Shown here: piece by piece, positions 22,647 through 30,957 of the stretch
How the letters are laid out: every line of letters starts with the position of its first letter
How positions within the stretch are numbered: the first letter of the stretch is position 1
Position numbers and translations under genes: made by a program
Notes under the pieces: generated by a model
Seen by the model: the letters and a program-made list of their open reading frames with translations, nothing else
What the model was told of the DNA's origin: nothing
The model's database searches: none
From: UBA8612 sp045606785
GTDB taxonomy: Bacteria; Bacillota; Clostridia; Oscillospirales; Acutalibacteraceae
NCBI GenBank assembly: GCA_045606785.1
Contig: JAZUSN010000026.1
Span: 62,001-126,000 of the forward strand
Reading direction: 5' to 3'
Length of the DNA stretch: 64,000 nucleotides

Positions 22647-23915
22647 ATGAAAGCATCAGAGAGCATCCCTAATTATGCTCCTAAGCTGCGTGAATACGCA
22701 AACTACACAGCAAGACAGATCAAAGACGTCTGCAAAACCATCGGCCCCCGCGCTCCGGGCGAGGAAGCCGAAAAGAAGGCTCAGGAAAGATTTGCCGCAG
22801 AGCTTGAAAAATACGCAGATAACGTAAAGATTGAGCCCTTCGAGCTTCATCCGAAAGCATTCCTCGGTTGGGTCAGACTGTGTGCAATCATTATGATCAT
22901 CGCAAACGGTCTTTTCTTTGCAGGCACATTCATTCCCGACGCCCCTCGCTGGCTGCCTATTATTCCGCTCGCGCTCAGCCTTATCTGCCTTTTCTTCATC
23001 GTCACAGAGTTTCTTTTCTACGGTGAAACACTCGATCCGTTCTTCCCCAAACGCACGTCACACAACGTCGTTGCAAGATACAACGCAAAGGGCACCGCTA
23101 AAAAGCGCATCATCATCTCCGGTCACGTTGATTCCTCTTACGAGTGGCGCTACACATACCTCGGCGGCCCTCCCCTCATCACAACAGTTATCGGCGGCGC
23201 TGTTGCAGGCATCGTAATCGCACTTGTTGCAGAAATTTACAGCACTGTTACAGGCAGTTTTGACGGCATACTCATCGACATTCTCCGCTGGGTAATGCTT
23301 GCCTGGTGCATTCTTTTTGTTGCCGCCATCTTCTTCCTCAACTACAAGCTTCCCGTTGAGGGTGCCAACGACAACCTCACAGGCTCCGTTGCATCGATCG
23401 CCGTTCTCAAGTACCTCAAGGACAACGACCTTCGTTTTGAAGACGTTGAGGTATGGGCTGTTCTCACAGGCTCCGAGGAGGCAGGTCTCAGAGGCGCAAA
23501 AGCATTTGCAAAAGAGCACAAGAAAGAGCTTGAGGATATGGAAACCGTATTCATCGGCATTGATACACTTCACGATTACGATTTCTATGCTATCTACAGC
23601 CGCGATATGACCTTCACCGTCAAATCAGACCCGCAGGTATGCGCACTTCTCAAGCAGGCTTCACTCAACGCAGGTCTCGACCTGCCCTACAAGGCTATCT
23701 TCCTCGGTGCATCCGACGCAGCAGCAGTCTGCAAGGCAGGCTTCAAGGGCGCAACTCTTGCCGCTATGGACCCCGCGCCCGCAAGATACTACCACACAAG
23801 ACTTGACACGGGCGACAACCTCGACCTCAAGTCGATTGAAGCAGGTATCAACATTGCCCTCGAGTCAGTATTCCTTTACGATGAGCAGGGTCTTAAGGAC
23901 AGCTATAACGCATAA
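22647..23915 (+). CDS. Membrane-embedded M28 family metallopeptidase
   Basis: This 422-residue protein has the M28 zinc ligands in order: GHVDSSYE near residue 156 (His-x-Asp), EGANDNLTGS near residue 234 (Asp), TGSEEAGLRG near residue 270 (Glu-Glu), GIDTLHDYD (Asp), and YYHTRLDTGDNLD near residue 386 (His). It should be an aminopeptidase. Two features differ from the secreted family: two transmembrane segments near residues 72-120 before the catalytic domain, and a hydrophobic insertion of about 60 residues between the first and second zinc ligands. The ATG at 22647 is preferred because AAAGGGG precedes it. Confidence 0.87.
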   Translation: MKASESIPNYAPKLREYANYTARQIKDVCKTIGPRAPGEEAEKKAQERFAAELEKYADNVKIEPFELHPKAFLGWVRLCAIIMIIANGLFFAGTFIPDAPRWLPIIPLALSLICLFFIVTEFLFYGETLDPFFPKRTSHNVVARYNAKGTAKKRIIISGHVDSSYEWRYTYLGGPPLITTVIGGAVAGIVIALVAEIYSTVTGSFDGILIDILRWVMLAWCILFVAAIFFLNYKLPVEGANDNLTGSVASIAVLKYLKDNDLRFEDVEVWAVLTGSEEAGLRGAKAFAKEHKKELEDMETVFIGIDTLHDYDFYAIYSRDMTFTVKSDPQVCALLKQASLNAGLDLPYKAIFLGASDAAAVCKAGFKGATLAAMDPAPARYYHTRLDTGDNLDLKSIEAGINIALESVFLYDEQGLKDSYNA

Positions 23916-23975
23916 AGAACAGTATGGCGGATGTATTTCCGCCATATTTTGTGCAGATAATACAGCAAAAAAAGC

Positions 23976-24004
23976 TTTACAAAAGCTGCTTGCTGTGCTA
24001 TAAT
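23976..24004 (+). promoter_or_regulatory. rpsO promoter
   Basis: TTTACA (23976-23981), 17-bp spacer, perfect TATAAT (23999-24004). The rpsO start is 108 bp further on. Confidence 0.8.
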
Positions 24005-24011
24005 TTCCTTT

Positions 24012-24085
24012 GCATGTTCCATCTCTCGGTTCAGGGAGTAAACCTCAACGAGGTTCTCACCTGCCCTGTTCTGGGGTTGTGAATA
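24012..24085 (+). promoter_or_regulatory. Possible rpsO leader RNA
   Basis: The 5' UTR before S15 is about 100 nt long and has several short pairable blocks (TCTCGGTTCAGGGAG, AACCTCAACGAGGTT, CCTGCCCTGTTCTGGGG). S15 is known to repress its own translation through structured leaders in several bacteria. I cannot assign a known leader class. Confidence 0.4.
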
Positions 24086-24111
24086 AATATTTTTTAATGA
24101 GGTGAAAACAA

Positions 24112-24375
24112 ATGACAAACGCAGAAAAGAGTGCAATCATTGCTGAGTACGCTATCCACGAAGGTGACACAGGTTCACCCGAGGTACAGATTGCTGTTCT
24201 CACAAAGAGAATCAATGACCTTACAGCTCACCTTAAGGAGCACCACAAGGATCATCACTCCCGCCGTGGCCTTCTCAAGATGGTTGGTCACAGACGTAAC
24301 CTTCTTGCATACCTTCAGAAGGTTGACATTGAGCGTTACCGTTCAATCGTTGCAAGACTTGGTCTTCGTAAATAA
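24112..24375 (+). CDS. rpsO: 30S ribosomal protein S15
   Basis: This 87-residue protein has the S15 signature: GDTGSPEVQIAVLT near residue 21, LKEHHKDHHSRRGLLKMV near residue 42, and R-x-N-L-L-A-Y-L near residue 64. It binds 16S rRNA in the central domain of the small subunit. Length fits the family (88-89). The start follows ATGAGGTGAAAACAA. pnp follows after the terminator, the common rpsO-pnp order. Confidence 0.98.
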   Translation: MTNAEKSAIIAEYAIHEGDTGSPEVQIAVLTKRINDLTAHLKEHHKDHHSRRGLLKMVGHRRNLLAYLQKVDIERYRSIVARLGLRK

Positions 24376-24388
24376 TCCACGCACTAAT

Positions 24389-24426
24389 AGGGCGGCTTCC
24401 CTTGCGGTTGCCGCCCTGCAATTTTG
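24389..24426 (+). terminator. rpsO terminator or attenuator
   Basis: GGGCGGC-TTCCCTTGCGGTT-GCCGCCC followed by TGCAATTTT. The T tract is interrupted, so partial readthrough into pnp is likely. Confidence 0.65.
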
Positions 24427-24433
24427 AAAACAG

Positions 24434-24527
24434 CCGGAAAGACGCCGACAGGCTTTAGCGGTAAATAAAGGGTTTGAGTGTAAATTCAAGCATTTTATTT
24501 ATTGCTAAAAGTCAGAGCTCTTTCCGG
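24434..24527 (+). promoter_or_regulatory. pnp leader: long stem-loop
   Basis: CCGGAAAGA at 24434-24442 pairs with TCTTTCCGG at 24519-24527. Inside, GGCTTTAGCGGTAAATAAA (about 24451-24469) pairs with TTTATTTATTGCTAAAAGTC (about 24494-24513) with a few G-U pairs. The result is a hairpin of about 94 nt just before pnp. In E. coli a double-stranded pnp leader cut by RNase III mediates autocontrol. The analogy here is inference. Confidence 0.6.
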
Positions 24528-24557
24528 TAAGAATAAATAAAGAAAGAGGTAAAGTAA

Positions 24558-26756
24558 ATGACTTTGAGAACTTTTGACACATTCAAGACTTTCAAAACCG
24601 AGATTGCGGGCCGTCCTTTTGTTGTTGAAATCGGCAAAATGGCTGAGCTTGCAGGCGGCGCCTGCCTTGTCCGCTACGGCGAGACAAACGTACTTTGCAC
24701 AGCTACAATGGCTGCAAAGCCCCGCGAAGGCGTTGACTTTTTCCCCCTCTCCGTTGACTTCGAAGAGAAGCTCTACTCAGTAGGCAGAATCCCCGGTTCA
24801 TTCCAGCGCCGTGAAGGCAGAGCAAGCGAAAAGGCTACTCTCGCTTCCCGCGTTATCGACAGACCCATCCGTCCGCTCTTCCCCAAGGATATGAGAAACG
24901 ACGTCGGTGTTGTTGCAACAGTTATGTCTGTTGACCCCGACTGCTCACCCGAAATCACAGCTATGCTCGGTGTTTCAATTGCAATCTCCATCTCCGAGAT
25001 TCCGTGGGACGGCCCCGTATCAGGCGTTGTTGTCGGTATGATTGACGGCGAGTACATCATCAACCCCACAGCAGAGCAGAAGGAAAAGAGCGATATGTAT
25101 GTTACAGTCGCTTCCACATCTGACCTTGTTGCTATGATCGAAGCTGCCGCAAACGAAGTTACAAACGACGAAATGTACGACGGCATTATGTTCGCACACG
25201 CTGAGAACCAGAAGATCGTTGAGTTCATCAACACGATCAAGGCTGAGTGCGGCAAAGAGAAGATTGAGTTCCCCTCAAACGATCCCGCTCCCGAAATGTT
25301 CGAGGCAATCAAGGATTTCGCTATCGAAGATATCCGCGCTGCTCTCGACACAGACGACAAGCGCATCCGCGACGAAAGACTCAAGCCCATCTACGATGCG
25401 GTTCACGAGAAATTCGACGAAGTATATCCCGACGATATCGCAAAGATCGACGATTGCCTTTATAAGACACAGAAGTACGTTGTACGCCGCTGGCTTCTTG
25501 ACGACGGCAAGCGCGTTGACGGCAGAGGCATCAACGAGATCCGTCCCCTCGCAGCAGAGGTCGACCTTCTCGACAGAGCTCACGGCACAGGTATGTTCAC
25601 AAGAGGACAGACTCAGGTTCTCACAGTAACAACACTCGGCCCCATGAGCGACGCTCAGCTTCTTGACGGCATCGACAACGAGACAGAGAAGCGCTATATG
25701 CACCACTACAACTTCCCCGCATACTCCGTCGGCGAGACAAAGCCCTCCAGAGGCCCCGGCAGACGTGAGATCGGTCACGGTGCACTTGCAGAAAAGGCAC
25801 TCGTTCCCGTTATCCCCAGCGTAGAGGAGTTCCCCTACTGCATCCGCCTTGTTTCCGAGGTTCTTTCCTCCAACGGCTCAACATCACAGGCATCTGTCTG
25901 CGGTTCAACACTTTCACTTATGGCAGCAGGCGTTCCGATCAAGGCTCCCGTTGCAGGTATCTCCTGCGGCCTTGTTACAGAGGGCGACCGCTTTATGACA
26001 ATGGTTGATATCCAGGGTCTCGAAGATTTCTTCGGCGATATGGACTTCAAGGTAGCAGGCTCCAAAAAGGGTATCACAGCTATCCAGATGGACCTCAAGG
26101 TACACGGTCTTACACCCGCTATCATCCGTGAGGCACTCGACAAGACTTACACAGCAAGATGCGAAATTCTTGACGATGTAATGCTCAAGTGCATCCCCGA
26201 GCCCCGCAAGGAGCTCTCCAAGTACGCTCCCAAGATGCTCACAACAAAGATTCCCGTTGAGAAGATCAGCGAGGTTATCGGTAAGCAGGGTAAGGTTATC
26301 CAGAAGATCTGCGCTGAGTGCAACTGTAAGGTTGATGTTGAGGAAGACGGTTCAATCTTCATCTGCGCACTTGATATGGATGACGCAGAGCGCGCACTTC
26401 TTATGGTTAACACAATCGCTAACGATCCCGGGCCCGGCACATTCTACAACGGTGTTGTTACAGGCATTATGGAGTTCGGTGCATTTGTTGAGATCGCTCC
26501 CGGCAAGGAAGGTCTTGTTCATATCAGCCGTCTTGATGTTAAGCGCACAGAGAAGGTTGAAGACGTTGTCGCTGTAGGCGACGAGGTTATCGTTAAGGTT
26601 CTTGAGATTGACGATCAGGGCAGACTCAACCTCTCCAGAAGAGATGCGCTCATCGAGATTGAGGGTATGGTTCCCGAAAACACAATCTCCGATGCTCCCC
26701 GCCGTCCCGCACCCCGCAAGGATTTCCGCCGCGGTGACAGAAAGCCCAGAAACTAA
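24558..26756 (+). CDS. pnp: Polynucleotide phosphorylase
   Basis: This 732-residue 3'-5' exoribonuclease degrades mRNA by phosphorolysis. Two RNase PH-like domains are visible (FFPLSVDFEEKLYSVGRIPGS in the first; HHYNFPAYSVGETKPSRGPGRREIGHG around residue 380), and a helical linker lies between them. Then a KH domain (VEKISEVIGKQGKVIQKI, about residue 565) and an S1 domain (GPGTFYNGVVTGIMEFGAFVEI) complete it. The length is standard. The ATG follows AAAGAGGTAAAG. It is downstream of rpsO and of a long leader hairpin. Confidence 0.98.
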   Translation: MTLRTFDTFKTFKTEIAGRPFVVEIGKMAELAGGACLVRYGETNVLCTATMAAKPREGVDFFPLSVDFEEKLYSVGRIPGSFQRREGRASEKATLASRVIDRPIRPLFPKDMRNDVGVVATVMSVDPDCSPEITAMLGVSIAISISEIPWDGPVSGVVVGMIDGEYIINPTAEQKEKSDMYVTVASTSDLVAMIEAAANEVTNDEMYDGIMFAHAENQKIVEFINTIKAECGKEKIEFPSNDPAPEMFEAIKDFAIEDIRAALDTDDKRIRDERLKPIYDAVHEKFDEVYPDDIAKIDDCLYKTQKYVVRRWLLDDGKRVDGRGINEIRPLAAEVDLLDRAHGTGMFTRGQTQVLTVTTLGPMSDAQLLDGIDNETEKRYMHHYNFPAYSVGETKPSRGPGRREIGHGALAEKALVPVIPSVEEFPYCIRLVSEVLSSNGSTSQASVCGSTLSLMAAGVPIKAPVAGISCGLVTEGDRFMTMVDIQGLEDFFGDMDFKVAGSKKGITAIQMDLKVHGLTPAIIREALDKTYTARCEILDDVMLKCIPEPRKELSKYAPKMLTTKIPVEKISEVIGKQGKVIQKICAECNCKVDVEEDGSIFICALDMDDAERALLMVNTIANDPGPGTFYNGVVTGIMEFGAFVEIAPGKEGLVHISRLDVKRTEKVEDVVAVGDEVIVKVLEIDDQGRLNLSRRDALIEIEGMVPENTISDAPRRPAPRKDFRRGDRKPRN

Positions 26757-26776
26757 TCGCACAAAATAAAAACGAT

Positions 26777-26814
26777 AAAGAGCAGCTCATCGCAAGATGA
26801 ACTGCTCTTTTTAC
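26777..26814. terminator. Bidirectional terminator between pnp and the hydrolase gene
   Basis: AAAGAGCAG-CTCATC-GCAA-GATGAA-CTGCTCTTT with A run left and T run right. It ends pnp (+) and the minus-strand alpha/beta hydrolase at 26816. Confidence 0.85.
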
Positions 26815-26815
26815 T

Positions 26816-27793
26816 TTATTCGCTGATGTATTTTTCGACAAACTCCCAGACCTTATCGAAGTATTTAACAGGGTCGGTATCAACAGATACTGCGTGGTCA
26901 GCCTCGGGAATTGTGAGAATATCCTTTTCGCCGTCAAAGGCCTCATAATTCTTGTACACCATTTCAAACGGCACGAAGTTATCCGCTTCGCCGTGGATAA
27001 ACAGCATAGGAGTTTTGGATTTTCGGAGCGCTTCAACGCTTGATGCCGCCTTGAAGTCAAGATCAATGTGGCGCTTTATGCAAAGCTGAGAAGCGTAGAG
27101 ATAAGGGAAAACAGGCAGGTGAAACATTCTGACAATCTGATGCGAAAACTCATCCCACACGCTTGTGTAGCCGCAATCCTCAACCGCACATTTTACATTG
27201 TCGGGCAGGTTTTCACCGACAGCCATCATAACCGTTGCAGCACCCATTGATTCGCCGTGAAGCACGATTTCAGCCTTGGGGTCAAGGCTGACAACGTAAT
27301 CAATCCACGCGACAAGGTCGAGCTTATCCAGATAACCCATTGTGTAAGCAACGACACCCTTGGGCGACTTAATACCCTTTTCATTGCCTCGCATATACGG
27401 CATTATGAGGTTGTAGCCTTTTTTGTAATACTCCCTCGCATAGCGTGCCATCGCACCGGGGCCTGCCGTATAGCCGTGGCATACTATCGCCCACTTGTGG
27501 CTGTCGCCGTTTCTGAAAAGGACTGCCGTAGGTCTGTCGCCAACAGAATTGACGGTGGTAATGTCGCTGTGCGGCGTAGAATCAAACCACTCTCCCGCAC
27601 CCTCGCAGATATTGAACTGCGGCTTTACGCTCGGTTCAACCGGCTCCTCGCCAAAAATTTTGCTCAGCTTGTCGCTGCCCTTTTTGGTCAGCACACCGTA
27701 CCACAAAAGCTCACCGACAATAAACGGTGATGCGGCGGCAACTCCAAGCGCTGTTGCACCTACACCGGTAAGTATTTTCTGATAAAGCTTCAT
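26816..27793 (-). CDS. Membrane-anchored alpha/beta hydrolase
   Basis: This 325-residue protein has an N-terminal membrane segment (residues 6-30) and then an alpha/beta hydrolase fold. The oxyanion region is VCHGYTAGPG near residue 105, the nucleophile elbow is LHGESMGAATVM near residue 177 (G-x-S-x-G), and the catalytic acid and His are in FIHGEADNFVPFE and EADHAVSVD. Esterases of the family act on acyl or acetyl groups of glycans or lipids. I choose ATG 27793 (nine bases after GGAG) rather than 27799 (too close). The substrate is unknown. Confidence 0.85.
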   Translation of the reverse strand: MKLYQKILTGVGATALGVAAASPFIVGELLWYGVLTKKGSDKLSKIFGEEPVEPSVKPQFNICEGAGEWFDSTPHSDITTVNSVGDRPTAVLFRNGDSHKWAIVCHGYTAGPGAMARYAREYYKKGYNLIMPYMRGNEKGIKSPKGVVAYTMGYLDKLDLVAWIDYVVSLDPKAEIVLHGESMGAATVMMAVGENLPDNVKCAVEDCGYTSVWDEFSHQIVRMFHLPVFPYLYASQLCIKRHIDLDFKAASSVEALRKSKTPMLFIHGEADNFVPFEMVYKNYEAFDGEKDILTIPEADHAVSVDTDPVKYFDKVWEFVEKYISE

Positions 27794-27860
27794 TTCCATC
27801 AGCTCCTTTTTCTCTATAATCTGTATTTTAAACCATTTTATTCCTGCGGTCAACAATAAA

Positions 27861-27900
27861 AAGACGCCGTTAACTGTAACGTTAGCGGCGTTTTCTGTTT
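27861..27900 (-). terminator. Terminator of the gene at 27904-28827
   Basis: AACGCCGCTAAC-GTTACA-GTTAACGGCGTC followed by TTTTT on the minus strand, just after the stop codon. Confidence 0.8.
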
Positions 27901-27903
27901 ATC

Positions 27904-28827
27904 TTATTTGTTATTGAGGTTGCTCTGCTGTTGCTGAGAGGCGCTCATCATACGTGCCATAAGGCCGGGGCGTTTCTGCTTCTTGGGTTTGTAAACGGGA
28001 GGATTCTTAAGCTTTGCCTTTGCCTTCTTACCTCTTGCAGAGGAGAGATACTTATTGACCTTGATGACGGGACCCATAAGGTCGTCACACATATAATCAC
28101 AGCAGTTTGCAAGCATAACCTGATCCTCTCCCAGCTCACCGAGAAGAGTAACAGCAATGATGCTCTGTGTTTCGTTTGTTGCATCGGGATAAATATCGTT
28201 AAGAAGGTTGAAGAGCTTTTTCATCTCTGCAGGATCGTTGCGTCTGATCGTGTCGGCAACAGCCTGAGCACAACCCTGAGCAAAGAACTCCTCGGGAAGA
28301 AACTCACCGTACTTGTTAATATTCTCATTGTATGCAGCGCGGTACTGTGTGTAGAGCGATGCTGTGAGACGGCTTGCAAGAGTGTTTGCATCGTAGTAAA
28401 CGCTGCCGCTTCTTGCAGCTGCCTTTGATACGGTTTTGGGGGCTTTGACTCTGGGGGTGCCTGTGGGCTTGCAGAATTTTGCCATTACCGTATCGGAAAT
28501 TTCACCGCTGATGGAGCGGATATCCTTGTCATCACTTGTTTCGGCATCGAGAAGAGAAACCGAAACCTCTTTATAATCGGAGAAGTTGCCCTCATCGTCT
28601 GCCGTTGTTGAAATTTCAAAAGTGAGCTTGTTGTCAAAATGCTTGAGCGCAACCGCACCTGCCTCACCCTTGAAATCCACACGGTAACCGACACCGTTGT
28701 CACCTTTTGCAACGGGAGATTCATCCTTGCCGATACCCTCCGGGCGGACAACGGACATACCTGCCTTTTTCATTGTGGGCTCAACTGCCGAACAGATTTT
28801 ATCGAGAGCTTCTTTAATATCTATCAT
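27904..28827 (-). CDS. Conserved hypothetical protein with low-complexity C-terminus
   Basis: I do not recognise this 307-residue soluble protein. The N-terminal 110 residues alternate charged strands (possible alpha+beta domain). A basic Pro/Thr linker (TGTPRVKAPKTVSKAAARSG) leads to an all-helical domain at residues 150-270 (ANTLASRLTASLYTQYRAAY, EEFFAQGCAQAVADTIRR). The tail is basic (GKKAKAKLKN, YKPKKQKRPG) and ends with Gln repeats. A nucleic-acid or membrane contact of the basic tail is possible. It has its own promoter. Confidence 0.7.
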   Translation of the reverse strand: MIDIKEALDKICSAVEPTMKKAGMSVVRPEGIGKDESPVAKGDNGVGYRVDFKGEAGAVALKHFDNKLTFEISTTADDEGNFSDYKEVSVSLLDAETSDDKDIRSISGEISDTVMAKFCKPTGTPRVKAPKTVSKAAARSGSVYYDANTLASRLTASLYTQYRAAYNENINKYGEFLPEEFFAQGCAQAVADTIRRNDPAEMKKLFNLLNDIYPDATNETQSIIAVTLLGELGEDQVMLANCCDYMCDDLMGPVIKVNKYLSSARGKKAKAKLKNPPVYKPKKQKRPGLMARMMSASQQQQSNLNNK

Positions 28828-28893
28828 ACTTATTCACGTGCAGCCTTATTACTGCCGCACACTCCTTCCGCAAAATATACATACACGAGGGTA

Positions 28894-28922
28894 TTATATC
28901 ATATTTTACGGCGTTTGTCTAT
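28894..28922 (-). promoter_or_regulatory. Promoter of the gene at 27904-28827
   Basis: Minus strand: TAGACA (28922-28917), 17-bp spacer, perfect TATAAT (28899-28894). Confidence 0.7.
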
Positions 28923-28938
28923 CATTATTATTTTATTT

Positions 28939-29601
28939 TTAAGCAGCGCGGTTGCGGAGCATTTCCTGCCTTACAGGCTTTATAAGCGAGATGACAAGAG
29001 CTGCAGCAACGGCTGTAATCAGCATTTCGGGAATCATATATGCGGCGTTGTAAATTATCGAGTATATCAGACCGAGCAGCTGCGCATTGCATTTTTCCAT
29101 AAGCATTGCCGAAAAATCATTGACCATAACCTCACCGAAGAACCACTCGGCATAAGATCTGTAAAAGATATAACCTGACACAACGTGGACCACATACCGC
29201 AGAAGCACGGCAATGGCAGTACCAAGCGCAAAAGCCACGGTATGGTTTCTAAGCTTATTTTTCAGCATACCCGATACGCCGACAACTCCGAAGGCAACAA
29301 AATAATCGAGCAAAAGAATCATTATAACGTTACCTGCACCCTGCCCTGCAAACGCCTGGCTCATTGTTGCGCCGAGAACAGCCTGCAAAACGCCGTGAAC
29401 AAGGCCGCTGAGCAGACCCCAGCGAACACCGTAGGTGTAGCTGAGAACGGCTATAGGCAGCATTGAGCACGCGGTTATACTGCCGCCGAACGGCCACTCA
29501 AAAACCTTGATGAACGACAGCACCGTTGCAAGTGCGAGCATAACGCCGCTCAGGGCAAGTCGCTTTGTTTTTTCCGTACGCTTGAGATTTGACTTTGACA
29601 T
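28939..29601 (-). CDS. thiT: Energy-coupled thiamine transporter ThiT
   Basis: This 220-residue membrane protein is the substrate-binding (S) component of an ECF transporter for thiamine. It has about six hydrophobic segments and the family pattern ALSGVMLALATVLSFIKVFE near residue 18, with TYGVRWGLLSGLVHGVLQ and DYFVAFGVVG later on. ECF energising subunits are elsewhere. A TPP riboswitch with a terminator precedes it. The start at ATG 29601 (MSKSNLK) with AAAGGTG before it is chosen because the more upstream ATG at 29688 lies within the riboswitch, before its terminator. Confidence 0.93.
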   Translation of the reverse strand: MSKSNLKRTEKTKRLALSGVMLALATVLSFIKVFEWPFGGSITACSMLPIAVLSYTYGVRWGLLSGLVHGVLQAVLGATMSQAFAGQGAGNVIMILLLDYFVAFGVVGVSGMLKNKLRNHTVAFALGTAIAVLLRYVVHVVSGYIFYRSYAEWFFGEVMVNDFSAMLMEKCNAQLLGLIYSIIYNAAYMIPEMLITAVAAALVISLIKPVRQEMLRNRAA

Positions 29602-29630
29602 TTTTGAAAACACCTTTCGTTTGAAATTTG

Positions 29631-29668
29631 CAACAAAAAAACGCCAAAAGGAATTTCTCCTGTTGGCG
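29631..29668 (-). terminator. Terminator of the TPP riboswitch expression platform
   Basis: On the minus strand, CGCCAACAGGAGAAATTCCTTTTGGCG followed by seven T, between the aptamer and the thiT ribosome binding site. TPP binding would favour it and turn thiT off. Confidence 0.85.
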
Positions 29669-29697
29669 AATTGGTAAATCTGCTGCAACTCTTAAAA

Positions 29698-29782
29698 TTC
29701 CTACGCCGGCATTACCCGGATCAGGTTCATGGGTCACGGACTCAAAGTCCGACTCTCAGCCGATAACATCAGCACCCCTTTG
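29698..29782 (-). promoter_or_regulatory. TPP (thiamine pyrophosphate) riboswitch
   Basis: The minus strand carries the THI-box hallmarks in order: AAAGGGGTGCTGATG, GGCTGAGAGTC, a variable P3-type hairpin (GGACTTTGAGTCC), ACCCATGAACCTGATC, and GGGTAATGCCGGCGTAGGAA. It precedes thiT, as expected. Confidence 0.96.
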
Positions 29783-29804
29783 GCATTTTCTGTTGTCGAG
29801 TGTG

Positions 29805-29833
29805 ATTATAGTAGAACATCCGCAATTTGTCAA
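29805..29833 (-). promoter_or_regulatory. thiT promoter, overlapping the stop of the upstream gene
   Basis: Minus strand: perfect TTGACA (29833-29828), 17-bp spacer, perfect TATAAT (29810-29805). The TGA stop codon of the phosphoesterase gene is inside the -35 hexamer (T-TGA-CA). Confidence 0.85.
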
Positions 29834-30957
29834 GTGCATTTTTTATAGTTGCCGAAATACCACCCGACTACTCCGTTTGTTTTAACAATAATTCCCTTTG
29901 AATATTCAGAAAGCACAGATAAAGCGTCTCCTTTTTTCACCGGGAGCACATAGTCGGAATAATCGTAGCATTCCGTTTCAGATTTTAAGTGAGTATTGGG
30001 GATCTGTAATTGTCTGCCACTCCTTACATGTTCGATAAGAGAAAATTCTTCACCTTTTTCAATCAGCTTAATTTCTCTGTCCGCCCAAGAAATCGCAATT
30101 GGATCTACGCTTTCTGCTTGATCATCCAACGCTGTAACCGAAGGCAATTCATCATAACTCATATAAGAAATCAAATCAACAGAAGAATTTATATCCGGAA
30201 TAATCAGAAGATTCAGCTGTCCGTCTTTTTTTATACCGCAACCGCCGTCTAACGAAATAATCCGCTTGTCATAATTTATAATAGGATTAAACTGTTGAAT
30301 AGAGGAGCTGTATAACGGTACAGGCCAATGACCTACAACTACATATTTTTCAAAATCAAAAGGCGTTCTATCAGCAAAAGCATCATATTTGGTCAATTCC
30401 AATACGCTTTTATCTGCGTTATCTGAAACGTTTCTTTCACGCAGCCCACCGTGAACAAAAACAAAGTTCTGTGTTTCCACAACAGTCGGAAGCTCTGCAA
30501 GAAATCTGAATTCTCTATCAAAGTGGGAAATTACATCTGATTTTGCCGCCAAAACATCTTCCGGTGAATTAAGTGTATAACCGCATTCGGCAGCCAGCTC
30601 CTGATAGAAACTTGACCCGACCCATTTTCTCAAATTTACAATGTAATTAAAAAATTCGGTCACATTAGATTCGTTTAAATTCTGAATCAATTTTAAGCGA
30701 TACGCATCAACATTACCAATCAACGCAATGACATTTTCGCGTTTGCAAAGGTCCATCACATATCTCAAGGTCGCCAAACTTTCAGGACCCTTTTCAATAA
30801 TATCTCCAACGATAAATAAAACGTCATCATCGGAAAAAGACGCCATTTTCAAAACGTTTCTAAAATGAGACAGACAACCGTGAATATCACTTGTTGCCAG
30901 TATCCTTCTTCCGGGTCGGATATTCATTTGTTCAATCTTAGTTATTAACTGTATCAT
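29830..30957 (-). CDS. Metallophosphoesterase with C-terminal SH3-like domain (accessory)
   Basis: This 375-residue protein has the calcineurin-type motifs: ATSDIHGCLSHF near residue 22 (D-x-H), VGDIIEKG near residue 50 (GD), LIGNVDAYRL near residue 81 (GNxD instead of GNHD), FVHGGL (H), and VVGHWP near residue 200 (GHxP). This order is that of the ApaH/PrpE-like or bacterial PP-type phosphatases. The C-terminal 40 residues (LPVKKGDALSVLSEYSKGII...VGWYFGNY) look like a small SH3 barrel. The ATG overlaps the stop of the four-helix-bundle gene by one base. Codon use is AT-rich, unlike flanking core genes. Confidence 0.82.
   Translation of the reverse strand: MIQLITKIEQMNIRPGRRILATSDIHGCLSHFRNVLKMASFSDDDVLFIVGDIIEKGPESLATLRYVMDLCKRENVIALIGNVDAYRLKLIQNLNESNVTEFFNYIVNLRKWVGSSFYQELAAECGYTLNSPEDVLAAKSDVISHFDREFRFLAELPTVVETQNFVFVHGGLRERNVSDNADKSVLELTKYDAFADRTPFDFEKYVVVGHWPVPLYSSSIQQFNPIINYDKRIISLDGGCGIKKDGQLNLLIIPDINSSVDLISYMSYDELPSVTALDDQAESVDPIAISWADREIKLIEKGEEFSLIEHVRSGRQLQIPNTHLKSETECYDYSDYVLPVKKGDALSVLSEYSKGIIVKTNGVVGWYFGNYKKCT

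Noticed and set aside
23916..23975. Small gene between the M28 peptidase and rpsO
   Set aside because: The segment only holds a short inverted repeat (atggcgga...tccgccat) suited as the peptidase terminator, and the rpsO promoter follows.
29602..29688. N-terminal extension of ThiT from the upstream ATG
   Set aside because: It would translate through the riboswitch terminator stem and has no ribosome binding site. ATG 29601 has AAAGGTG and lies after the terminator.
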